The notes beneath the pieces are model-generated. The model was not told where the DNA came from. It searched no databases and saw only the letters and a list, made by a program, of their open reading frames with translations. This document shows, in pieces, positions 10,201 through 22,200 of a stretch of 64,000 nucleotides of DNA. The stretch's first letter is position 1. The number at the start of each line of letters is the position of its first letter. The DNA is from Argyresthia goedartella (taxonomy: Eukaryota; Arthropoda; Insecta; Lepidoptera; Argyresthiidae). The stretch spans positions 5,359,501-5,423,500 of the forward strand of contig OX463809.1 in the NCBI GenBank assembly GCA_949825045.1, given 5' to 3'. A program made the translations under genes and the position numbers.

Positions 10201-13200
10201 GCTTAGTAATAGGGTCGCGTTTGGCACCCTCCGGGTACGGAAGCCTGATAATGAATCATTGTACGTTAGTCTTACTAATAATATGTGCACGTACCGGTGC
10301 CGCTGCAGTCGCAAGTGTAGTTGTTGACTGCGTCGACGCAGCGCCCGCCGTGGAGGCAGGCGCCGGTGGTGGCGGCGCACTCGTCGATGTCCACTTCGCA
10401 GTTGCGACCGGTGAAGCCTGAACATTTGAGAAACAGAGTCAATTGGCTTCTTTACCAAGACAAGACAATACAAAAATATTTTATTGGAATTAAGATTTTT
10501 ATCTACACACGTATCATAAACCCTCTGCTTATTGCTTATCTGCTTATCTGCTTACTGCGTCTAAAAACCGCCAGCATAATGTTATAGTACTTGGTAAAAA
10601 CAAACTTATCTTAATATTGATACATTATGACCATAATGTACAAATTTTCGACAAATATATGACATTCAAATTTCGACCGCCGACGCCCGCCTGCGTGCCG
10701 CCCCTAGTTTGTCTGTGAAGGTGGTACTACAGAACAAGCTAAACAAGTGGAGAGCAATGATCAATGCCACAATGCCGGTCGAACATGCGGTTCCTGAACA
10801 CATTAAAGACAGTTTATGATATGTGTATAGATAAACTAGTGTATGTAACTGTACATAATTAGGCATAAAAACTCTCGAGTGATATTATTATGAAACTCGC
10901 CTTCGGCTCGTTTCGTAGACCCACTCTCAAGTTTTAATGCCCTCCATTATGTATCAGTCACATAAACTACTATTATCTACACACGTATCATAAACCCTCT
11001 TTACTGCGTCCAAAAACCGCACGTTACGATCTATTAGGCATAGGCGATCGATATATTAGGCATTAAAACTCTCGAGTGATATTATTATGAAACTCGCCTT
11101 CGGCTCGTTTCATAAACCCACTCTCGAGTTTTAATGTCCTCCATTATGTAGCAGTCACATAAACTACTATTAAATCTTTGTTTTAAATTGGGAATCGGTC
11201 AGATTTACATATTATCTGGTATTTTACTATAGAAGCGAATACAGTTCCCCATGAATGAATTGTTTAGCTTACACATTATAAATTTTGTGTGCGCTATTTT
11301 ATTTTTATTTCTAGTATTTATATGTATTATGCATATCAGAATTCTTAGGAAATAGCGTTTTGTTTTTCCGGATATACAAGATGTTTTCAAAACTGTGAGC
11401 ATACCGTAAAGATATCAATTTATTTAAACAATTATCTAAGGGAATCGCGACCACGCTATTGATACATGGAACGTATCGCCTTTTCTGTTACACAAAGATG
11501 CTATTTATGTTAGCAGCTTGACCCCACAATAACATTCCGTAGGACATAATTCTTAGCAACGTCAGTCAGTTGACGAATCTTTCTGACTGCGTATGCCGCC
11601 GAGCTGAGCCAGCTGGGCACATTTGTATTAGTATCCAATCGCGCTACTGTATCGATTGAGCAGCAAAATCTGTAGAGTCCACACACATTCTCAGTTAGTC
11701 ACTACGCTGCATCACGTCTATGTCGCGGCTATACTGATGCTGTAACTAAATCAGTAGTCGAGTGCATGGCCTGCGATAGCATCGCGACTGAATCGCGAAT
11801 GTATGCGGTGTCGGTGTGTGGGGTGTGTGTACCTGGCGCGCAGGTGCACAGGTAGTCTCCGGGCCCGGCGCCGGACGGCACGCTGCACGAGCCGTTGTTC
11901 CGGCACGGCGCCTCCGCGCACGCCGGCTCCAGCGACACCTCCAGCTCGCAGTGAGTGCCTGCAAGCGAGCAATGTACACACAGCGGAGTTATTACACACC
12001 AGCTTCATTATACAACGGCCTTAACCACACAATAGTCTTTCAGGCCCGGGCCACACGACGCGGTGCGGATTGGCACCTAATTCCGCCTTTGCTCCCGCTA
12101 GGTGGCGCTGTGGCGTAGTTGGAGGCAAAGAGTTTCATTCATCTGAGGTTAGGTTGAAAAACATGTCACAGGATCTTTCAAATACACTTGACACTGGCAA
12201 AATTTACCTCAAATGAGGTTATCACGCCATAATTTTTAGGAAGAAGTAAATATAATTTGACAACTTTGACAGATAGACAGCCTCCAACTCCACCAGTGCC
12301 ATCTGCAATGAGCTTTCGAGATTAGGTGCCATTGTATGGGCGTACCCCCCCGCCCCCCGAGTTTGTACGTATGTGAGTGCGTGTGTGTGTGTGCGCGTGC
12401 AGGTACCGTGGTAGTTGGCGCGGCACTGGCACGTGTAGTCGCCGGCGGGGTGCTCGAGGCAGCGGCCGCCGTGCAGGCAGGGCGGCGGCGCGGCGGCGCA
12501 CGGCGAGCCCGCGTCCACCTCGCAGTTGTTGCCCGTGTAGCGCGCCGTACAGTGGCACTCGTAGCTGCCAACACCGAGAGACGTCGGCATCACAACTAGC
12601 CATCAACCAACCTCACCAGCCTGGTGGAACCCACTGCTAAACCCATAGCTGTAAACGCCTCTTCACTGAGCAGCTTCCTGCGGTAGTGGAACAGTGCGGT
12701 AGGGTCGAAACTACAAAACGGACCCCGTTCTAAAGTCTGGGGCTATACAGAGATCAAAGTTCAAATTTATTTATTACTGTAGATATTTACATCTACTTGG
12801 CAAACGTCATGTGGGAGAAGAACAGACATCCCGACAAGATACACCTCCCGTCAGGCACAGCTGCACTACCGAAACATGCAGGCATTAACAATTTAGGAAA
12901 CGGGAAATATTAAACTGCACATCAAAAATACTGATTTGCACAGCTAATGTCAGGGCAAAATGCTGCGGTAGCTTAGGTGAAGGGTAAAGAGGGTGAGCGA
13001 AGCGAAGCCCCATTTATCCTTCGTGTTAGGTTGAACATGCAAGAACAATAAAAAATATTTAAAACATGAAAACTGTTTTTGATGATATTTTTTTGCGATG
13101 AAATAGCAAACGTAAAGACAATATTTGCAACGTGACGAAAAAAATTAACATACCCCTGGTAAAACCAAGTTATCAAATTCTCACTTCCAAATGTCAGGCA

Positions 13201-16200
13201 AGTTGAGGCCAGTTTAGTGTTGGACAGCAATACTTTTAAATTATTTCTTGGAATAACCATTGATAGCTAATTACAGTGGAGACCCCACTTAGATAGTAGA
13301 TTCAATTCTGCGGCTTACGCTGTTAGGATCACCAGACCAAGCACGGATGTGGCTTAGTCTGTTTTAATAAGGGGAAAGCAGCGGATATTCAAATTATTTT
13401 GATATTACAGAAAAGAGCTATTTATGTAATTTATAATTTAAGACGCACAAACTCCCGAAGATAACTTTTTAAATTAATTGACATAATAAGTGTAGCTAAT
13501 CAATTTATTACATTCCAAAATTTCCTATTCCAAAATTAGCGATAGAACTTAAGAAATAATCACAGGCTAGTTGCGCCCCGGTTTAGACTCGCGAAGGTTA
13601 GCAATTCTTTCAAGGGTCAGTGCATTATCTACTACAACAAGATACCTGTGGAGATTATGAAATTTCCATTTGAGCAATTTAAAAACAATGTAAAAACGAC
13701 TTTGACGAAAAAGGGATACTACAATGTTCAAGATTAATCTAACCAACACATAATACTCTTTTAACATGTTTGTTATTATGTATTCCTGCATATTATTTAT
13801 AATAATTAATATTGTAATATTTATATTAGTAAAACACAATCAATTTTAAAAGAGTTCTAAAAATCAATCAAAAAAAAATTGTAAAGAGGCAAATAAAACC
13901 GGACAAGGCAGAGTAGGACGTCGGATCCGCACACGAAGAGTTCCATACTATTGTACACGGAAAAACTTAAAACGACAGTATTTCGTACGAGTATACCTTT
14001 TAAAAAATAATTTCATTGTTTTTAATAAATACTAGGTAGGACTGCATTCAAGGCCTTACATCGAAACATCGAAAAAGAGTAATGTGCATGTAGATGTAAG
14101 TATTTAACTATATGTACTCTGGTTAACGAAACTCTTTGCTCATTGAAACCGGAAGTGGATAGAAATTTAGTTACTTATTTACACAAATAAAATCAAATAT
14201 GATAAAAAACTTAATATTATTTATTACGATTCGAATGATAAATAACTATGCACAAAACTCGATATCCGTAATAAAAGATCTTTTCCGATACTATCGGGAG
14301 GGTCCATCAGTTCACCACACCAATAAACAAATAAAACAAAATGGCTAAGTAAATAATGGCCATAAAAATAATCTCTTGTATGGGTACTACTTTTAATTCT
14401 TAAAAACCCGTATTTGTTGTTAAAGCGACAATAGAAATACACGCTCTGTGAGAATTTCAGCTCTCTATCTATGTCGGTTTATCCGGTGAGCGGTAGACAG
14501 CGGAGGCTTACTAAGTCCCATTTGGTATCCTTCGGTTACGGAACCCTAAAAATGAGGTTTTCTAAACATATGTTAGTATTTACCGAAAATAGAGAAATTC
14601 TGGTTTGATTTGTTTTATTTACCGGTCATTTCTAGATATGCAGGTCCCATGCCGCATGCAAGGTTCGTTGAAGCAGTGGTCTTTCGGTGGCGTGTATGGT
14701 ATCCTCAGCACGTCTTTTCTGTCTTTACCTGTAATAAACGAAATAATAGTAATGTGTGCGATACCTTGTCCAGCACCTACGTTCAGTCAGCAGGTTTAGA
14801 AGCAGCACATGGCGTGTTTAGAAGCAACAGATTCATACAGTGAGCATCTTCATTTCAGTACTCTCACATAGAAGGCGGAGGTAGTCGTGGCTTCACAAAA
14901 TCAGAGAGTGGACAGGAGTGGATAGCAAGAACTGATGCGCTTGGCAAAGAATGTAAGGAGAGCTGGAGTTCAATAGTGAAGACGCAGGAAAAGTAGAAGA
15001 AAACTCACATTCGTCAGTAGTTAGCGGGCAGGTCCCAAAGACCACGTTCCGTTCCCTAGCCCCGGCCGCGTGGAACTCCAGCTGTGGTCCTTCGTGCAGG
15101 CAGCCGCTGAACACGTTGCCGACCAGCGGCACGGCGCCCCCCGCTGCCGCGTCCGCCGCGCTGCCGGAGAGCAGCTCGGGGTTCCAGGTCACGTTCGCGA
15201 TCACCTGTAATACCACAAACGCATACATTATTATTTGGATGGTTATTGTAGGTATTATACTTTAAGGTCTACTCTCACGACATTCACTTAACACGTTGGC
15301 GTCTTAAACCGATTTTTAATCTGTCAAAATGTATCAGATATGTCAATGTTAAATCAATTTAGGACGCTGACCTGATTTAGCGAATGTCGTGGAAATGGAT
15401 CTAAGCATAGGATTAATCACGTACACCGATAAAATATTGTCAATAGTGATATTATAACGGTATCAATCAAGATCAGAAGACCTGGACTGTATGTTTGTGC
15501 AGCTATTTCTGGTTTTTTCCGGCACAGGTAAATCTAGTATATGTTGAGATTGTACATGAGGTTTTCACAGACAAGGTCCCACCTGCCAATCATTGTCGAC
15601 TTCCAGCAGCAAGGCAGGCGGGTTGGGCCTATACCGCAGCGCGACCCAGTGCCAGCGGTTGTCCAGCGTCTCCCGGACCAGCGCCTCCTCGCGGTGCGGC
15701 GGCTGCGGCTGCTGCGGCTGCTGCGGCCGCGCCCACGAGACCACCACCTGCTCGAAGAGCGCCGTCACGTGGAGCGTGTAGAGAGGGAAGCGCTGGGAGA
15801 ACAGCTCGCCGCCTGCGAACGAGTAAGGCGGGCTTATTTTACAGGATCTGTGGTTTGGCGTCGTAGGTTTTACGATTTCGATACAGTTTTGTTTTCAAAC
15901 TTCGAAAAGTGATTTGAATCTACAAATGCGAGTTTCACATGAATGAGCTTCCACACAGGCTAAGGCCTGTTCCATGAAGTCCCGATAAGCTCTATTGAAC
16001 AGATAAATCTTTATTTTCGTATGTAAATAGACACATGAATCTGTCACATAGAGCTTATCGGGACTTCTTGAAACCGGCCAACAATATCAAATTCAGATTG
16101 TATAAATAGTTTTAGTAGCATTTTCTACACAAGCCGAAACGAGGATGTTCAGGTGCTTGTCGAATCCTGAGAACTAGGACAAGGGGTGGAGCAAGTGTAG

Positions 16201-19200
16201 AGGAAAATACACTCTCACTATACAGTGGTGATCATATAATTACAGACACTGAATGCATATTAAAAAACTAAGCTATTTATTCCTTTCTCTATTTTTTATA
16301 TAATGGGCTCCGTGGTCTAATGGGTTTCACGCTTGCTTCTCAACAGGAGATGCAAGTTCGAAACCTGAACATGTACCGATGAGATAATGAATTTATCTTA
16401 AGTACAGTATCGGACGTTCAGTGTTTCGGATGACATGTTAAGCTGTAAGACCTGGTTACCATCGCTACGTGGTAGTGGTCGTAAAACCCCTCCATCAACC
16501 CGCACTGAGCCAGCGTGGTGGAGTATGGCTTATTCTTACTCGTATCCGGGTGCCCCTCGGTGGGGACATTAATGGGCTACATTTATTTATTTATATTTAT
16601 TATCAGACTATTATTGGAACTTGCTACACAATTTAAATTATTATTGTGTAATGTTAAAACGAAATATTATCAAAAAAACTTGTCAGTTCGTTATCTTTTA
16701 TTCGGTTTATCCTAATTGCTAGCAGTATTATTAGTTTATGTTTTAAAATAAGTTTATGTTTATGTTTTATTGAAATTATCTTTATTCCAGAAAACACATT
16801 TATTTATTTTGCAGTGTGTTTAGAATAGAATACAATAGAAATAAAATTCAACCTGCAAAAATACACGCAACATAACATGTACAACAAAATAAATAAATGA
16901 ACAAAAATAAGTGAAACATACAATTAATAGTAACAATAAAAACACAACAACAAAAAGATTGACAAAGATACAAAACAAAAAGGAAAATAAAAATTGTGGA
17001 CACAGTGGCGTCACGCAGTGTGTATCGCGGCAGCGAATAGGTTCCGACTCAGAATGTGTTACAGGACCTGTAGGAGATTCTGTCGGCACCTAATCAAAGA
17101 GGAGTGAAAATAAATATAAAGGTGGGTGTTAATATACTACCTTTTATTAATGGCTGCTATTTAATCTCACAGTAAAAATACTGATTTGCGCAGCAAAAAG
17201 GAACAGAAAAAACACTTTTTATGTTTGAAATATTTAATGAGTACTTAAGTTTATGTTTTAAGTATCTTTTGTTGTTCTTACATGTTGAACCTAACAAGAA
17301 GGATAAAGGGGGCTTCGCTTCGCTCACCCCCTTTACCCTTACCCTAAGCTACCGCAGCACATATAAGGGATATTTGCTGTGCAAATCAGTATTTTTGATG
17401 TGCAGTTTAATATTTCATTTAATAATAACATGTGTTATAACTAAAGTTGAAAAATAAAATACACTTTAGGAATGTTAAATAAATACATAGATTAGGTAGG
17501 TAGATAAAGAATTTATATCTCAAATAGATGCAATAATAAACACTAGATACTTAAATGAGAGAGATAGACGGAAAATTATAAATACTAGCTTAATAATTGT
17601 TAGGTGACTTGACATATTCAAATGCGTCCTTTATAAATTTAAATTTGAATTATAAAACGCGGGAGCTCTCCAGAGCAGAGTAAGGCATCTGACTTCTGCA
17701 AATGCAGAAGGTGTTGTCTACAGGTGATTTTGAAGTGAGCAATCGATTCATTATCCTGTTGGAAAGTCCAATTTACCGGTAAATTTTGCTCGGCATAGGG
17801 CAGCATGGCTTGTTCTAATACATTCTTGTACTGGAATTGATCCACGTTGCCTTCTATTTTCCCGACATGTCCAACACCTAGGTGTGGACCTGCCAGGAAA
17901 ATAGATCAAAAAATTAATACGAGCAAATATCAAGTGTGGGGATGTTTCCGCACTTTGATATATCTGCCCCAATGTTTGACTACTTTCTTGGTATATTCCA
18001 TTTCTTTGTTTGTGGGGCAAAACGCCAGAATTAATGTTATTAATTTTTGTTTCATCAGAAAAAAAAGACAATTAATGTTATTAATTTTTGTTTCATCAGA
18101 AAAAAAAACACATTTTTAATCGTGCACACTCGTTAAGTCTAGTGTTCATATTTTTTAGCAAACGCTAATCTTCCTTAACATTTTGCTTTTACAAAAGTGG
18201 CACCTTGTCCGAGTCACTCTTCCGTACAAGTTTGCCTCACATAGTCACATAGTCACATTGCCGTCCATTTGTTCTTGCAGATACACCCTTCGACCCTTCT
18301 GTACCAAACAACTCAGAAAGTATCAGTTTTGATCACTTGAACGGATCTTTTTTGCCAATAATATCATCTTCTTCCCGCAGAGAAGCTTTCCTTGGTGTCG
18401 GTTTTCTAGGTATGCTTTCGGTCGTGTTGAACTTCTTGAAATGTTTTATACCATTCATAACCATGTCCTTAGAACAGTTCAAGTGGTTCGCAATTTTTCT
18501 GTATGACCAAGCTTTCGTATGGAAGTTCAAAATAATCATCCTAGTGGACGAATTGCAACTTTTGTTTTTTGAAATTTTAATGAAAAATAGTTAGGTTTTA
18601 TAGGTAATATCAACGTTTCATGACGAAACAAACAAAGAAAACAGAATGAAGTTTTTCTTTTCTTTTTTATATTCAGAATACAGCTTTTATTCTCTTTAAT
18701 TAGCTGGCCCGCTACAAGTACGTTAAAAAAGTTTGTCTTACGTTCCCACAGGAGCAGTGTCAACAACAATTTTTTATCCCACATTTTAATACAACGTCGT
18801 GTATGGTTTTGTAACAATTACACTAGATTAAATACCTATTTAAGCTAATGGTACTACCATAATTAAGTTTTTGGTGATCAATAAGGGTGAGTCTTTAATT
18901 ATATGACCACCACTGTAAGTAGTTGCCTGGTTATTTACGGAAGAACAAGGTGAAAGCAATATATAGGCAGGAAATAGATTGCAAATCTGCTGGGTGATTT
19001 GTACTTGGCTACAATGAATGAATCACAGCGAGTACCAAAATAAGATGTGCTCCTTGTGGGCCGCGATACTGAAATGTTAGCAATAAACAAACAATTAATA
19101 AATTTGTAAAAATCTGTACAATGATGAAGACAATGCCTGCTAAAGTCGGTGTTTTCACACTTGAACTAAGTGGTAAACAAACACATTTCACGTATGCTAT

Positions 19201-22200
19201 CACGAAAGAATCACGCAACGTAGATTACCACAATAATTAATAGTAATAGACACACACATATTTTAAACACTCACGCACTAATAGCCACTCAATAATTCTT
19301 TAAATCGTCCTATTAAATAACATTTTAAGGCAAATTCGTATTTTGACGAAATTGTCGGAGTGTCGGCCATACTACACATTGTTGTTTACTACTTAGCTCA
19401 AGTATACGAAAACAGTACGTATGTAGTGTTTTATAATTGCTTTCAATTAACCAAAATCCAGTGAAATAAAAATGAAATAATAATAATCGTACATGTATTG
19501 TATACAATTAGCCCTGTATTTTTCTGATTGTATTTTTTTTAATAATTTATTTTCAAAATATTCTAAGTAAATAATTTTTACTATTTTAAAAACAAAGCTA
19601 AAGTTTTACCAGCCAAAATTAAACGTGACGTTACTAGAGACGTAATGGGATAACTTTCTTTGCCTACCACAAAAAAGTGGCAGTTATGTCAACCACAGAG
19701 TGCCAAGTATATGAGTGAAATCAACAATTGCGTCACTTCTAACCTAACTAAAATAAAATTATTGATTATTATTGTGATATGATTTAAAAAATCGAATTGT
19801 TTTTCATAATGGGAAGCATAGAGCGTTTATTATTATTATTATTATTAGTTTATTATCCAGAATTATACAATTCTACATACTAAATCAATTGATAAAATTA
19901 AAATTACAAAACAATTAAATTACAACACACACAATACAATACAATACAATTACACATTTGAATTTTTTTTTATTTTTTTTAATTTTTCACAATTAACTTA
20001 CATTAAATTGGTCTATGATATTCACTCCACTTAAGATGGATAGGACTAGCACTCCATTCACGCACTGCACTAATTATGTGATTGTCGGAGCTGAAGACCC
20101 TGGCGCGTTGTGCGTGGGTGCGCTGGCGCAACAGCGCGGCCCAGCCCGGCGCCCTCCCCGCGCAGAACATCTCGCTCGCGCTGCAGGCGCGGGGCAGGCG
20201 GAACATGGCGCGCCACGCGTTATTGTATTGCACACGGATACGGTTAATGTTGGCTTGTGTGTACTTGCTCCACAGCTCCACAGTATACACGCTTGTGCAG
20301 TATGACAGAAAGAGCTGTTGTTTCACATCCTTGCTACATCTTGTGAATCGCCTCGCCAACATGTTCGCCCTCATGGCGATAGCTCTGCGCTGTCTTTCTA
20401 TATCATCATCATCTGACAGTGACCTCTTGATGATATGGCCAAGGTACTTAACTTTGTGGACCCTGCAGAGGCTCTGTCCATTTAGCTCCAACGGGAGTTC
20501 CGTGTTCAGTGTGTTGGATGACTCGAAGATCATGTATACCGACTTCTCTGCGTTATACAGCATGTTATGTGTGGCTGCATATGTTTCACAGATATGCAGT
20601 AACTCCCTCAATGCTGTTACACTTGGTGCCAAGAGCACCATGTCGTCTGCATACGCCACATTGTTGATCATGCAGCCGTTCATGGAGCACTCGACTCCTG
20701 CTTCCGTCAGCTCTTCGCTCAGCCCGTCCATATAGATATTAAATAGAACCGGTGACATACTCCCTCCTTGTCTCACACCGCAAGATAAATGAGTCGGATC
20801 CGATGTGACTCCGTTCCAGCGCACGACGTTGGTTTGTTGTGAGTACCATCGGCTCAGTGCGTTCACTATTGGTTCTGGTACTCCTCGATCCCTCAACTTC
20901 TGCCACAGTAGGCTATGTTGTACTCGGTCAAACGCCTTGCTCAGATCCAAGTAGCTAGCATAGACTGACGTCTTTCTCTGCTTGTAATATTGTGCTACTT
21001 GTTTGACTGTATAAATGGCGTCTGTCGTCGAAGCATTCCGTTTAAACCCAAACTGGTTATCACTGCTGCCTAGGTATGGTTCTGCGATGTGGTTGAGAAC
21101 TTTCTCAAACAATCTTGCCAGGATAGTAGCGAGTGACACTGGACGGTAATTACTTGGGCTGGATAGGTCTTTCTTTTTGTTTTTACAAATCGGTACCACT
21201 ACAGTTTCCACCATGGCTTTCGGTATATATGCCGTTCTCAGCATTGCTGTGTATAAGTTAGACAGAAGAATAGGTATGAATCTGCCTCCATTCTGCACAT
21301 GCTCATTGCTAAGGCTGTCTATGCCCGGCGACTTGCCTCTCGACACACCCTTTATTATTTTAAATATGCACTCCGGTGATACGTCAACTTCGTCGTGTTT
21401 CTGTTGAGCGTACTGCCCGGTCTGACTGGTAGAATTCTGTGTCATATTGTCGGGTTGAAGAAAAATCCTGCTGAAGTTATTAGCGATTTCTTTGTCTCAC
21501 CTCCAATATGCGACGGCGTTGGAATTCTGACTTTCAGTATTTTGTTGGTTTTGATTTCCCGATGATGTTTTTGTTACGTTTCCGGGTTCTCTTAGTCACC
21601 AAGGTAAAGCCTTCGTCATCTGTGTTTACATTGCTACTTTTCTTTCTATTGGTGTTATTATTGATTATGTTTTGCTTCTCGACGATGTAATTTGGATGTT
21701 TAGATTTCTTGTTGACCACTTGCGAAAATGACAAGGGCCTTGTGATATCTTTGTAGTGCGATTTCACGGTCTGTAGTTGCGTAGAAGCACAGCAGTCAAT
21801 CGCAGCTTTAGTTGGTGTTGTAGGAGTCGCAGGTTTCGATGTACTCACGTGGGGCTTGTCCGTTATCGTATTTTTTAAGATGTCTTGCCCACTGGTCATA
21901 CCCATTGGCCCGCTGTCCACCATGCAACCACCGTTGTTGAAAACCGGTTTCATAATCGAAGGTGTCTTCATGCATTCCTTTATAGCTGAGAGCTCACAGT
22001 TGATGGCTTTTATATCGTCTTTAGATGCATACATATTCCGCATGCTATTTAGATCCCCCTTTAAAGCTACAATGTCCTTGAGGAGTCGTGTTACATCGAC
22101 GTGATCAAATGTAATAGGGGGTAGTTTTTCCAAATCGCGGGCCACAAAAATTGGCATCTCCTTTGGTTCTATATCTTTGAGAATCCGAATGATGTCTTCT

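Larger units (their letters stand above)
12565..14622 (-). other. crb intron with two repeat insertions
   Basis: It holds a dispersed repeat at 12885-13062 and a 'GGGTTCCGTACC'-family element at 13888-14560. The remainder is AT-rich and without recognisable content. Confidence 0.6.
16223..18915 (-). mobile_element. Decayed Tc1-like element with later insertions
   Basis: The ends read CAGTGGTGATCATATAATTA and, in reverse complement from the right, CAGTGGTGGTCATATAATTA. Each is flanked by TA. These match the ends of the intact Tc1 element at 42722-44468. At 2.7 kb this copy is about 0.95 kb longer because it has taken up a SINE (16304-16600), a dispersed repeat (17281-17430) and other AT-rich DNA. 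Its transposase is broken. Confidence 0.8.

Noticed and set aside
10666..10866. Minus-strand frames at 10666, 34583 and 58489 with the same sequence
   Set aside because: They occur in all three copies of one repeat, but the opposite frame with the conserved C-terminus is the better candidate. Shared descent alone explains the open minus frame.
15495..15912. Plus-strand frames of about 123 codons
   Set aside because: These are shadows of the crb laminin-G exon at 15583-15812. Poly-Ala stretches come from reading its Gln/Pro codons in reverse.
20082..20735. 217-codon plus-strand frame
   Set aside because: It is the reverse shadow of the LINE reverse transcriptase at 20003-21445.
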